DNA from: Cyanobacteria bacterium UBA5018
GTDB taxonomy: Bacteria; Cyanobacteriota; Cyanobacteriia; PCC-6307; Cyanobiaceae
Reading direction: 5' to 3'
Assembly: GCA_002396505.1 (NCBI GenBank)
Contig: DGYA01000099.1
Location: forward strand, 1-30,828
Length of the DNA: 30,828 nt
The notes under the pieces: generated by a model
What the model was told of the DNA's origin: nothing
Seen by the model: only the letters and a program-made list of their open reading frames with translations
The model's database searches: none
Program-made: the position numbers and the translations under genes
In this document: positions 1 through 7,460 of the stretch, piece after piece
Position numbering within the stretch: the first letter of the stretch is position 1
Layout: each line of letters starts with the position of its first letter

Positions 1-562
1 CACCGTAATAATCGCCACCACCACCACCCCCGCCAGCAGCGCCACCGCCATAGCCATCGCTGCCACTACGACGACGACGGGCCCGACCTGAATCGACCGA
101 CTCACCACCACCACCTCCTCCACCGGCGGCGGCTCTACCACTGCTGCCATAGCTGCGATCTTCCCAACCGCGGGAGCCGGAACCGCCGTATCCACCACCG
201 CCGCCGCCAGCACCGCCACCGCCGCCATAGCCACCGCCGCCGCCGTAGCCGCCACCGCCGCCACGCTGATAACCACCGCCGCCACCGCGGGGACCACCGC
301 CGCCGCCGCCACCACCACCTGTGCGGGGCTCGGCCTTGTTGATCCGCAGCGGACGGCCCATCAATTCGGCACCTTGAAGGGCCTCAATGGCCTTGGCTTC
401 CATGGTCTCATCAGCCATCTCAACGAAGGCAAAGCCCCGCTTGCGGCCCGTATCCCGTTCCAGGGGCAGGGAACAGGTGGTCACTTCACCAAAAGGCATA
501 AACAATTCCGCCACGTCCTCCTGCTCAGCACGGAAGGGCAGATTGCCAACGAAAATGCTCAC
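1..562 (-). CDS. RRM-type glycine-rich RNA-binding protein (partial, C-terminus cut by window edge)
   Basis: Single RNA-recognition-motif protein of the cyanobacterial Rbp family, which binds RNA in the cytoplasm; members of this family are often cold-induced. Reading from a GTG at 562, residues 3-8 (IFVGNL) form RNP2 and residues 41-48 (KRGFAFVE) form RNP1. From about residue 82 the protein becomes an extreme glycine tail with interspersed Tyr and Arg, a short acidic/aromatic patch (WEDRSY) and a basic GRARRRR block. The reading frame is open to base 2, so the stop lies outside the window. The GTG is chosen because it directly precedes the first RRM strand and no ATG fits; a GGAGG sits at 575-579, 12 bases upstream, inside an inverted repeat. 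Family assignment is firm, but which paralogue it is cannot be told. Confidence 0.93.
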   Translation of the reverse strand, partial: MSIFVGNLPFRAEQEDVAELFMPFGEVTTCSLPLERDTGRKRGFAFVEMADETMEAKAIEALQGAELMGRPLRINKAEPRTGGGGGGGGGPRGGGGGYQRGGGGGYGGGGGYGGGGGAGGGGGGYGGSGSRGWEDRSYGSSGRAAAGGGGGGGESVDSGRARRRRSGSDGYGGGAAGGGGGGGDYYG

Positions 563-571
563 TTACTAGGC

Positions 572-585
572 CGGCCTCCAGGCCG
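572..585 (-). promoter_or_regulatory. Inverted repeat enclosing the GGAGG ribosome-binding site of the RNA-binding protein gene
   Basis: On the minus strand a 5-bp GC stem (CGGCC/GGCCG) closes a 4-base loop, and the GGAGG at 575-579 lies partly in the loop and partly in the 3' arm. The GTG start is 12 bases downstream. In the mRNA this could mask the ribosome-binding site. The repeat is visible in the sequence; a regulatory role is inference. Confidence 0.35.
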
Positions 586-651
586 ATGTAATGCGGGCCA
601 TGGGGCCTCTGACCGATCAAGCCTAGGCCCAAGAGACCCAATTGCCCAGGA

Positions 652-2061
652 TCAAGTGCCGAGATGGGAACGCATCTGACTTAACTGAGCTGCCACCTGG
701 GCAAAACCAGTACCTCCTTCGCTGCAACGAGCAGCAACCACTTGGCGCGGCGTGATCGCCTCGAAGATATCGACCGCAAAGGCCGGATGCAGCTGCTGCC
801 AGCGCTCCAGCGGCAACTGGCGCAGCAGAATCCCCTCCGCCAAGCAGCTCTTCACCAAACCACCCACCAGCTGGTAGGCCTCGCGAAAGGGCACCCCCCG
901 CGCCACCAGATAGTCGGCCACGTCGGTGGCATTGGAAAAATCAGAGGCGACCGCCTGCTCCAGTCGCAGCGGCCTGAACTCCAGTCCCTCCTCGAACAGG
1001 ATCGCCATGGCCTCAAGGCAGTCGAGCACGGTGCGCACCCCGTCAAACAGGGCTTCCTTGTCCTCCTGAAAATCCTTGTTGTAGGCGAGGGGCAGCCCCT
1101 TGATCATCGTGAGCAGGCCGATCAGGTGGCCAAACACCCGCCCGCTCTTGCCCCGCACCAATTCGGGCACGTCGGGATTCTTCTTCTGGGGCATCAGGCT
1201 GCTGCCGGTGGCACAGCGATCGCTGAGTTGGACAAAGCCAAACTCCTCGCTCGCCCAGAGGATCACCTCCTCGCTGAGCCGGCTGAGGTGCACCAGCACC
1301 AGCGACGCCGCCGCCATGAACTCCACGGCGAAGTCGCGGTCGCTGACCGCATCGAGACTGTTGGCATAGATGGTCTCAAAACCAAGCTCCGCGGCGGTGG
1401 ATCGCCGATCGATGGGCACCGGCGTACCGGCCAGGGCAGCGGCCCCCAGGGGGCAGATATTCACGCGCCGGCGCACATCGGCGAGGCGGCTCCGATCGCG
1501 CTCAGCCATCTCCAGATAGGCCAACAAGTGGTGCGCCAGACAGATCGGCTGGGCCCGTTGCAGGTGGGTATAGCCAGGGATCATCACCTCGCTGTGACGC
1601 TCCGCCTGGCTGAGCAAGGCCCGCTCGAAACGCACCAATGCCTGGTCGATGGCATCAATCTTTTGCCGCAACCAAAGCCGCAGGTCGGTGCCAACTTGGT
1701 CGTTGCGGGAGCGACCGGTGTGCAGCCGCTTGCCCAGGGGACCGAGCAGCGCAATCAAGCGCCGCTCCACCGCAAAGTGGACATCTTCATCGGCCACAGT
1801 GGGACAAAAGCTGCCCTCGGCGGCCTCGCGGCGGATTGCCTCCAACCCCTCGATCAAGCCGGCCGCATCGGCCTGGCTGATCACGCCACAGCGGCCGAGC
1901 ATCCTGGCGTGGGCGATCGAACCGTCGAGGTCCTGATCGAGCAGGGCGATGTCGAAACCGATCGAGGCATTGAAGCGCTCGATCACCGGGTGCAGCCCCT
2001 GTTCAAAGCGGTTGCTCCAGGTGTTGGCACTCGCGGCTGAGCCTCCCTGGGATGGGGCCAT
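652..2061 (-). CDS. argH: Argininosuccinate lyase
   Basis: Last step of arginine synthesis: cleaves argininosuccinate to arginine and fumarate, in the cytoplasm as a homotetramer. The protein has 469 residues, a normal length. The fumarase/aspartase superfamily regions are all present: TGRSRNDQ at residues 115-121, GYTHLQRAQP with the conserved His at about 166, and the signature loop GSSLMPQKKNPD at 286-297 that holds the catalytic Ser. The ATG at 2061 starts just before the conserved WSNRFEQGL segment. It lies 23 bases downstream of the PP2C-type gene on the same strand, so the two may be cotranscribed. Nothing is missing or unusual. Confidence 0.97.
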   Translation of the reverse strand: MAPSQGGSAASANTWSNRFEQGLHPVIERFNASIGFDIALLDQDLDGSIAHARMLGRCGVISQADAAGLIEGLEAIRREAAEGSFCPTVADEDVHFAVERRLIALLGPLGKRLHTGRSRNDQVGTDLRLWLRQKIDAIDQALVRFERALLSQAERHSEVMIPGYTHLQRAQPICLAHHLLAYLEMAERDRSRLADVRRRVNICPLGAAALAGTPVPIDRRSTAAELGFETIYANSLDAVSDRDFAVEFMAAASLVLVHLSRLSEEVILWASEEFGFVQLSDRCATGSSLMPQKKNPDVPELVRGKSGRVFGHLIGLLTMIKGLPLAYNKDFQEDKEALFDGVRTVLDCLEAMAILFEEGLEFRPLRLEQAVASDFSNATDVADYLVARGVPFREAYQLVGGLVKSCLAEGILLRQLPLERWQQLHPAFAVDIFEAITPRQVVAARCSEGGTGFAQVAAQLSQMRSHLGT

Positions 2062-2084
2062 CGGGGCTTAACGGGCTGATCAGC

Positions 2085-3506
2085 TCAGCTTGACACTCGC
2101 TTTGGCGGCGGCAGCTGCGGCAGCCTCAGCTGCTCGCGCACCTTGAGCACCACCATCGAGGCATCGTCCTCCAGCTGGCGATCATCCCCCACAAAGCGAT
2201 CCAGGCGAGCAAACAGTTGATCGAGAATCTCCTGGGCGCCGGTGGCCTTGCGGCAAACCTCCGCCAGGGCCCGCTCCAGCCGCTGCTCCTCGAAGCGCTC
2301 GCCACTGAAGCCCACCGCCTCGCTGACTCCATCTGTGTAGTAGAGCAGCACATCGCCTGGCTCCAAGACGGTCTGGGCCATGCCATAGGCAACTTGACGC
2401 TGCAGGCCGATCAGCAGTCCAGGGGCATCGAGCCGCTGCAGCACTCCCTGCTGGCGCCGCCAGAGCAGTGGCGGATTGTGGGCAGCATTGGCATAGCGCA
2501 ATAAGCGGCTACGAGGGTGGTAATCCGAATAAAATAAGCTCAAAAAACGATGGGAGTGGTCCAGGTCTTCCTGGGCTATTTCGTTTAGGTCGCGCAGGAT
2601 GCGATTAGGGGCATGGCCACTGAGCACACCAGCGCGTAACATGCCCCGCAGCATGGTCATCAGCAGGCTGGCGGGTACCCCCTTGCCCATCACATCTCCG
2701 ATCACCAGCGCCCAGCGCCCCCGCTGGCGGCGAGGGCCCTGCAGCTGGGGCTTGGTGGGGATGAAGTCGTAGTAGTCACCACCCACTTGAAAAGCTGGCC
2801 GGCAGCGGGCGGCCAGCTCCACGCCCTCAATCAGCGGGCAATCATCCGGCAGCAACTGGGCCTGGATCTCGGCACCGATGCTGAGCTGGCGATCCAGCCG
2901 CTCATGGCGGCGCAATTCCTGGACCAACAGCTCATTTTCTAGCGCTACTGCGGTGAGATCAGCCACCAATTGCAGATGGCGGCGGTGCACCTCACTCCAA
3001 CTGAAGCCCTCCCTGGCGCTGAACACATAGAGGCGGGCATGGCAGTGGCCGCGGGCCACCACCGAGGTGGCCTCCAGGCGGCCAGCACCCCATAGCCGCT
3101 GCAGATGTTGATCTAAATGAGATGTGGCCAGCTGATCACCCGGCTGAATTTGCAGCTCCGCATCGGCTAGGGCCGCCAACTGGCGAACCACGCTGGCGGC
3201 GCCTGGGCTGGGAGTGGCCTGGAGGTGGTCCCGCCAGAGGCGGCCATCGGCGTGGAAGACCAGCAGCACCCCCTCTTCGGCCTGCACCAAGCGGGCGGCC
3301 ACCAGGGTTACCAATTCGAGAAAACGGTTGATATTGGTGCAGCTGCGCAGGGCAAAACCAAGGCTGGCAAGCAGCTCCTGATGGCGGCGCTGCTCATGAT
3401 TGAGACTGTCAATCAATTGGCGCAGCGAACCGGCCAAGCCCAGAGCCCCCTGGGCCTGGGGAGGCCCTTCTGAATGGGAGGTGGCGGCGGAAGGCAAGCT
3501 GCTCAA
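2085..3506 (-). CDS. GAF domain plus PP2C (SpoIIE/RsbU-type) serine/threonine phosphatase
   Basis: Predicted cytoplasmic signalling phosphatase of 473 residues. A short helix near residues 25-50 leads into a GAF-like sensor region (about 50-195), a linker helix (about 190-215) and an RsbU/SpoIIE-type PPM phosphatase domain (about 215-460). Metal-binding motifs are GGDYYD at 242-247, GDVMGKG at 270-276, YYTDGVSEA and a C-terminal DDASMVVL. RsbU-like enzymes dephosphorylate anti-sigma-factor antagonists; the partner here is unknown. The start is a TTG at 3506: an in-frame TAG lies 27 bases upstream with no ATG or GTG between. argH follows on the same strand after 23 bases, with no obvious functional link. 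The GAF ligand cannot be predicted. Confidence 0.9.
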   Translation of the reverse strand: MSSLPSAATSHSEGPPQAQGALGLAGSLRQLIDSLNHEQRRHQELLASLGFALRSCTNINRFLELVTLVAARLVQAEEGVLLVFHADGRLWRDHLQATPSPGAASVVRQLAALADAELQIQPGDQLATSHLDQHLQRLWGAGRLEATSVVARGHCHARLYVFSAREGFSWSEVHRRHLQLVADLTAVALENELLVQELRRHERLDRQLSIGAEIQAQLLPDDCPLIEGVELAARCRPAFQVGGDYYDFIPTKPQLQGPRRQRGRWALVIGDVMGKGVPASLLMTMLRGMLRAGVLSGHAPNRILRDLNEIAQEDLDHSHRFLSLFYSDYHPRSRLLRYANAAHNPPLLWRRQQGVLQRLDAPGLLIGLQRQVAYGMAQTVLEPGDVLLYYTDGVSEAVGFSGERFEEQRLERALAEVCRKATGAQEILDQLFARLDRFVGDDRQLEDDASMVVLKVREQLRLPQLPPPKRVSS

Positions 3507-3879
3507 ATCGGAGCGTTCAGAAGCTAAAAACTAGCAATGGTTGGCGAGCAATAGGTTGCCCAATTACACCAATTGAGCAAGAACGCATCACTAGAGCCGC
3601 TGGCAAATCAAAACAAAGGCATGGGCGCAGGCCCAGCGGCCATAGGGAGCCTGGAAAATCGCCATGGGCAAATGGCAATCATCAACGCCAGTCATCATCA
3701 ATTATCCCCCAACAAATAGCCTCAGCAGCGTCCCATGGAGTGAGGTGGGTGCGGTGGGTGCCTTTTATTGGACAGTCTGGGCCCCTGACATAATTAACCC
3801 CGGCCGGGGTTTGCCGGGGCTTGCTAAGTTTTGCGAGGCCAGTGCTATCTCCTGGCCGCTGAACGGATGGGGCTTTTGG
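3507..3879. other. Non-coding stretch between the PP2C-type and CobO-like genes
   Basis: About 370 bases upstream of the PP2C-type start and downstream of the CobO-like stop. It holds the candidate hairpin at 3796-3811 and a CAATT/CAATT/CAATTG cluster near 3564-3576. An open frame on the plus strand begins at 3664 but runs deep into the antisense of the CobO-like gene and resembles nothing I know. I see no convincing gene. Confidence 0.5.
3796..3811 (-). terminator. Perfect 16-base palindrome downstream of the CobO-like gene, possible terminator
   Basis: AACCCCGGCCGGGGTT lies about 70 bases past the stop of the CobO-like gene. On the minus strand it is followed by an AT-rich run (TTAATTATG) rather than a clean U-tract, so termination is plausible but not strong. 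Confidence 0.35.
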
Positions 3880-5061
3880 TCAGTAATCGACGCCGCGCTT
3901 GAGGTCTACACCGCGTTCGGCGTAATGCTTGTGGCACACCATTTCCGAATGCACGCTGGCCAAATCGAAGTAGGCGGGGCGGTTTTTGCAGCGGCCGGTG
4001 AGGATCACCTCGGTTTCGGTGGGCTTGCGCAGCAGGGTTTGCACGATTGGTTCTACAGGAAGCAGTTCCAGGTCCACCGTTGGATTGATCTCATCAAGGA
4101 TCACGGTTTTGTAGAGGCCGCTGGAGATCGCGGCGCGAGCGATCTCCCACGCCCGCTCCGCTTCCACATAGTCGATCGGTAACTGTTGGCCGCGCCAGAC
4201 GATCGCATCGCGGCCGGAGCGCAGATGATCCACCAAGTGGGGATAGCTCTCGCGGAGGGCGGCGATGGCCGCATCTTCCGTGTAGCCGCTGCCCCCCTTT
4301 AGCCACTGCAGGATCAGCACTCGATGGCTCTTGTCTTGGCTAATGCCGCGGCCGATCGCCTGTAGCCCCTTGCCCAAAGCGCTGGTGCTCTTGCCCTTGC
4401 CTTCTCCGGTGTAGATCTCGATGCCATCGAGACCCTGGGGCTGTTGATCCTCGCCAGCGGCACTGCTCTGGCGGCGGTGGGCCCGCATTTCAGAGTGCAG
4501 ATCGGCCAGTTGGATCAGGGGGCGCGGTGCACCGCGACCGGTGCAGATCACCTCCATGCCGGCTGGCTTGGCGGCCAGGGTGCGGGTGACCTCATCGATA
4601 TCCAGCAGGCCCAGATCGAGCACCGGATTCAGTTCGTCGAGCACCACCACCGAATAGAGATCAGAGGCGATCGCCCCTTTGGCGATATCCCAGCCCCGTT
4701 GGGCTTCTTTGCGATCGAACTTGCTGGCCTGCTCGGCCGTGAAGAATTCGCCGCGGCCCGTGCGCACCTGGTCGATCAGGTGGGGAAAGCCCTGTTGCAG
4801 GGCCTCGATGGCGGCGTCTTCGTCGTAGGCGCGGCCAGGCCCCTTGAGGAAGCGCAGCAACAGCACCCGCGTGCGCTTCTGCTCACAGATGCCCAACCCG
4901 ATCGTGCGCAGCACCACCCCCAGGGCCGCCTGGCTCTTGCCCTTGCCATCGCCGTCATAGACGTGCAGTTGGCCGTAGGCGCGCTCCTCAGCCCCGGCGG
5001 CCGTGCGGATGCCGATGCCCCGGCCCATGGTTCGCTGCTGCGGCCTCTGGGTGCTGCTCAT
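3880..5061 (-). CDS. Tandem-duplicated CobO/BtuR-type cob(I)alamin adenosyltransferase-like protein
   Basis: Two complete CobO-like P-loop domains in one 393-residue chain. CobO enzymes transfer the adenosyl group of ATP to cob(I)yrinic acid a,c-diamide or related corrinoids. The first half (about 28-200) has the P-loop GDGKGKS at 37-43, a VVVLDELNPVLD strand near 138-149 and TGRGAPRPL near 174-182. The second half (about 210-393) repeats these as GEGKGKS at 219-225, TVILDEINPTVD near 319-330 and TGRCKNRP, and ends in KRGVDY, like the KGIEF-type end of CobO. The linker at 195-210 is polar and Gln-rich. Single-domain CobO is about 200 residues and works as a dimer, so the fusion may form its own pseudo-dimer. 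Both P-loops look intact. Whether it really adenosylates corrinoids is inference. Divergent from larE. Confidence 0.85.
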   Translation of the reverse strand: MSSTQRPQQRTMGRGIGIRTAAGAEERAYGQLHVYDGDGKGKSQAALGVVLRTIGLGICEQKRTRVLLLRFLKGPGRAYDEDAAIEALQQGFPHLIDQVRTGRGEFFTAEQASKFDRKEAQRGWDIAKGAIASDLYSVVVLDELNPVLDLGLLDIDEVTRTLAAKPAGMEVICTGRGAPRPLIQLADLHSEMRAHRRQSSAAGEDQQPQGLDGIEIYTGEGKGKSTSALGKGLQAIGRGISQDKSHRVLILQWLKGGSGYTEDAAIAALRESYPHLVDHLRSGRDAIVWRGQQLPIDYVEAERAWEIARAAISSGLYKTVILDEINPTVDLELLPVEPIVQTLLRKPTETEVILTGRCKNRPAYFDLASVHSEMVCHKHYAERGVDLKRGVDY

Positions 5062-5347
5062 GGGCGGATGCTACCGGCGGCGGCTACCGGCGGCGCCCCT
5101 GTTTGGCTTGCCAGGATCCGGCCGTGTCTGGGGCCAAGACCACCGGCGCTGCAGCGGCGAAAGCCGGGCCTAACTCGTTGGCCGGACCCCAGGCTGAGCC
5201 AGCCGTTGCCCCAGCTTGTTGGCCAAACTGTTGACTAACTAGTTGGCCCCGTGCTGGCCAAAGCTTTTGGCCCAGCGCTAGCCAAAGCTGCTGGCCAGCC
5301 GCTGGGCGAGCCATTGCCCTTCCTGTAGCCCGTTCTTTTACGCTCCC
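5062..5347. other. Divergent intergenic region with degenerate GTTGGCC/CTGGCC repeats
   Basis: Lies between the starts of the CobO-like gene (minus) and larE (plus) and must carry both promoters. From about 5175 to 5310 it repeats short variants of TTGGCC, CTGGCC and GCTAGCCAAAGCT (for example GCTGGCCAAAGCT near 5252 and GCTAGCCAAAGCT near 5277). An open frame on the minus strand (5084-5797) overlaps larE in antisense and is not credible. No clear -35/-10 pair stands out. Confidence 0.45.
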
Positions 5348-6205
5348 GTGCCCTTCAGTTTGCTGGAAAGTGTCTCCCCGGAGCTGGAAACAGCTCTGCA
5401 GCGGTTGCGCCATGCCATCGGCCAGGAGGCGGCGGTGGTGGTGGCCTATTCGGGCGGCGTGGACAGCGCTTTGGTGGCGGCGATCGCCGTGGAGCAGTTG
5501 GGGGAGGCGGCCCAGGCGATTACCGGCGTGTCGCCTGCCCTGGCCCCGCACCTGCGTCAGGAGGCGATCGACCAGGCCCGTTGGCTGGGCATTGGCCATC
5601 GGCTGATCCCCACGGCTGAATTGGCGGATCCGGCCTATTTCACCAATCCCGCAGAGCGTTGTTACGCCTGTAAGCGCGCTCTGCACGGCCTGTTGGCGCC
5701 GATTGCGGCGGCGGCTGGCGCCGCCAGGGTGCTCGATGGGGTCAACCTCGATGATTTGGCCGATCACCGCCCTGGCATCAGGGCCGCCCGCGAGCATCAG
5801 GTGCGCTCACCCCTGGCGGAGGCGGGCATCGACAAGCAGGGGGTGCGGCAGCTGTCCAGGGCCCTGGGGCTGCCCTGGTGGGATAAGCCCGCCAACCCCT
5901 GTCTGGCCTCCCGTTTCCCCTACGGCGAGCCGATCACCGCCGAGCGGTTGCGGCGGGTGGCCGCCGCCGAAGACTGGTTGCGCAGTCAGGGTTTCCCCGA
6001 GTTGCGGGTGCGCAGCCAGGGCCAGACGGCCCGCATTGAATTGCCCCAGGCCCGGCTGGGGCAGGCCCTGCAGCGCTGGGCTGATCCCGGCTTGCGCCAG
6101 GAGCTGGTGGAGGCGTTTCGCCGGCTGGGCTTCTCGGCCGTGGGGCTGGACCTGGAGGGCCTGGTGAGCGGCAAGCTCAATCGCGAGCTGGCGGGCAACG
6201 ATTGA
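5348..6205 (+). CDS. larE: LarE-type ATP-dependent sulfur transferase, three-cysteine form
   Basis: PP-loop ATP pyrophosphatase of the LarE family, which adenylates and then sulfurates the pyridinium dicarboxylate precursor of the nickel-pincer cofactor of lactate racemase and related enzymes. In 285 residues it shows the PP-loop SGGVDS at 35-40, RCYACK with Cys105 and Cys108, DGVNLDD at 130-136 and NPCLASR with Cys185. Lactobacillus LarE has one sacrificial Cys; three-Cys LarE proteins instead hold a [4Fe-4S] cluster and can act catalytically, so this one is predicted to be of the cluster type. The start is a GTG at 5348 with no better in-frame start upstream. No larA, larB or larC lies in the window, so its client enzyme is unknown. 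Family call is firm; substrate is inferred. Confidence 0.88.
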   Translation: MPFSLLESVSPELETALQRLRHAIGQEAAVVVAYSGGVDSALVAAIAVEQLGEAAQAITGVSPALAPHLRQEAIDQARWLGIGHRLIPTAELADPAYFTNPAERCYACKRALHGLLAPIAAAAGAARVLDGVNLDDLADHRPGIRAAREHQVRSPLAEAGIDKQGVRQLSRALGLPWWDKPANPCLASRFPYGEPITAERLRRVAAAEDWLRSQGFPELRVRSQGQTARIELPQARLGQALQRWADPGLRQELVEAFRRLGFSAVGLDLEGLVSGKLNRELAGND

Positions 6206-6262
6206 CAGATTTTCTATGACAGATTTCCTATTGGGAGTTGACAGAGTTAAAGTCTGCCGCGC

Positions 6263-6398
6263 GAGTTTGCCGCGATAAGCATGGATGAAGTCCAACGCTT
6301 TGTGGTGAATTGATTTGCTCTCAAGGCAAATCCTGAGGCCCGAGTCTGCCGCAAGAAGTATGGATAAAGCACAACTCTTTTTGGCGGATTGATTTGCT
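6263..6398. repeat. Imperfect 57-base direct repeat, two copies 79 bases apart
   Basis: Copy 1 is 6263-6319 and copy 2 is 6342-6398. They align without gaps with roughly eleven mismatches, beginning GAGTYTGCCGC and ending GGATTGATTTGCT or its near match. A third partial AGTCTGCCGC sits at 6251. Both copies are followed by different sequence. Confidence 0.7.
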
Positions 6399-6412
6399 TT
6401 TGCCGCCTGTCG

Positions 6413-6670
6413 ATTCCCTTGGCAATTCCCTTGGCAATCCCTTGGTGATTTGTTGGCGACTCGCTTGGTAAGTAATTGGCGGATTGCTGGCGATAAGGCA
6501 ACCGATTGCCTTATCTACTTGTGGACGATCAGTCTACCGTTTTCTTGCTAACCCCATTGGTAAATTCTTTGGCGACCTGTTGGCGATCGGCCTACTGATT
6601 CCCTTGGTGATCCCTTGGTGATCCCTGGGTGAACTCCATGGTGATCTACTTGGCGATTGGTGCGGCGCCT
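6413..6670. repeat. Array of degenerate TTGGYGAT-like decamers
   Basis: About fifteen variants of YTTGGYRATY (for example CTTGGCAAT, CTTGGTGAT, GTTGGCGAT, ATTGGTAAAT, TTTGGCGAC) lie in about 260 bases, all in the same orientation. Spacing is tight at the ends (11-12 bases near 6416-6440 and 6600-6625) and looser in the middle. Function unknown. Confidence 0.65.
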
Positions 6671-6722
6671 GGGGCTGTAGATCTCGAAGGGCCTGTGGGT
6701 TGAGATTGCAGATACTCTAAAG

Positions 6723-6754
6723 CCGAACATTTGAGCTGTGATTCAAATGCTCGG
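6723..6754. repeat. Inverted repeat downstream of speD
   Basis: Two 12-base arms (CCGAACATTTGA and TCAAATGCTCGG) pair with one mismatch around an 8-base loop. It lies about 70 bases past the speD stop and could end that transcript, but no U-tract follows on the minus strand. Confidence 0.4.
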
Positions 6755-6820
6755 TTATGTTGGTGTGGTTGTGCGGCCCACTTGTTTGTGTGCCGCACTT
6801 TATATGTGTGGCCCAGATGT

Positions 6821-7324
6821 TCAGCTCGCTAGGGCTGGCACCAATTCAACCGAGTGGATTTCCACCGGCTGACGTTCGGCATTTGCTATGGCCGTGGGGG
6901 TTTCTCTGCGGAAGCTGGAGAGCTTGTGTTTACTGGCGTTGAGTTCCCGGCGCAGCACTTCACAGGCTCGCTCTGGCATCGTGTGATCGCCGCAGGTAAA
7001 CACATCCACTGCCGCATAGCCCGATTCAGGCCAAGTGTGGATTGAGATGTGGGATTCAGCCAGCAGGGCCAAACCGGTCACTCCCTGGGGCTCAAAGCGA
7101 TGGCTGATCAAGTTGAGCAGGGTGGCACCAGCCCGTTTCGCTGCGGCGGTGATGGTGTCCCTGAGGAAGGCCTCATCGTCGAGTTTGGCGCTGTCACAGC
7201 CATATAGCTCGAGGATGCAGTGTTTTCCCACCGTGTCGGATACCGGGTGGGAGCTGGATGCTTTGTGGCTGTCAGCTCCGGTCCATCCTGGGTTCGGGTG
7301 GAGGCAGGGCAGGCTCTGGATCAT
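6821..7324 (-). CDS. speD: S-adenosylmethionine decarboxylase proenzyme
   Basis: Makes decarboxylated S-adenosylmethionine, the aminopropyl donor for spermidine synthesis. It is a bacterial class 1B enzyme that cleaves itself to create a pyruvoyl cofactor. In 167 residues the processing site is LAESHISIHTWPE: cleavage between Glu90 and Ser91 would turn Ser91 into the pyruvoyl group. His75 in the preceding HRFEPQGVTG segment and Cys111 in FTCGDH fit the conserved processing and catalytic positions. The family core begins near GKHCILELYGCD (residues 33-44), so the first 30 residues are an extension; GTG codons at residues 28 and 32 are alternative starts. No spermidine synthase is adjacent. recF lies upstream on the same strand, 136 bases away. 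Confidence 0.95.
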   Translation of the reverse strand: MIQSLPCLHPNPGWTGADSHKASSSHPVSDTVGKHCILELYGCDSAKLDDEAFLRDTITAAAKRAGATLLNLISHRFEPQGVTGLALLAESHISIHTWPESGYAAVDVFTCGDHTMPERACEVLRRELNASKHKLSSFRRETPTAIANAERQPVEIHSVELVPALAS

Positions 7325-7460
7325 CAGATTTCAGCAAACAAGAAACCACCATAGGCGCTCTGTCCAGCCCCATACGAATCGGTTGCCGAAGTGCAGTGAT
7401 CAGCCTCCCCCCTCCCCAGATCAGCCCCCCAGCTCATGCCCCCAGATCATGCGGCCGAGA

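Larger units (their letters stand above)
6206..6820. other. Gene-free 615-base region between larE and speD
   Basis: No credible coding sequence on either strand. It contains a duplicated 57-base segment (6263-6319 and 6342-6398), a dense array of degenerate TTGGYGAT-like decamers (about 6413-6670) and an inverted repeat at 6723-6754. Base composition is lower in GC than in the flanking genes. Confidence 0.6.

Noticed and set aside
742..2040. 432-codon open frame on the plus strand
   Set aside because: Exactly antisense to argH. Its translation has no family pattern and is a shadow of high-GC codon use.
3664..4182. 172-codon open frame on the plus strand
   Set aside because: Begins in the gap but mostly runs antisense to the CobO-like gene; no recognisable similarity.
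5084..5797. 237-codon open frame on the minus strand
   Set aside because: Antisense to larE and made of repeat-rich intergenic DNA.
6247..6501. 84-codon minus-strand frame in the repeat-rich gap
   Set aside because: Made of the duplicated 57-base segment and the decamer repeats; no protein-like pattern.
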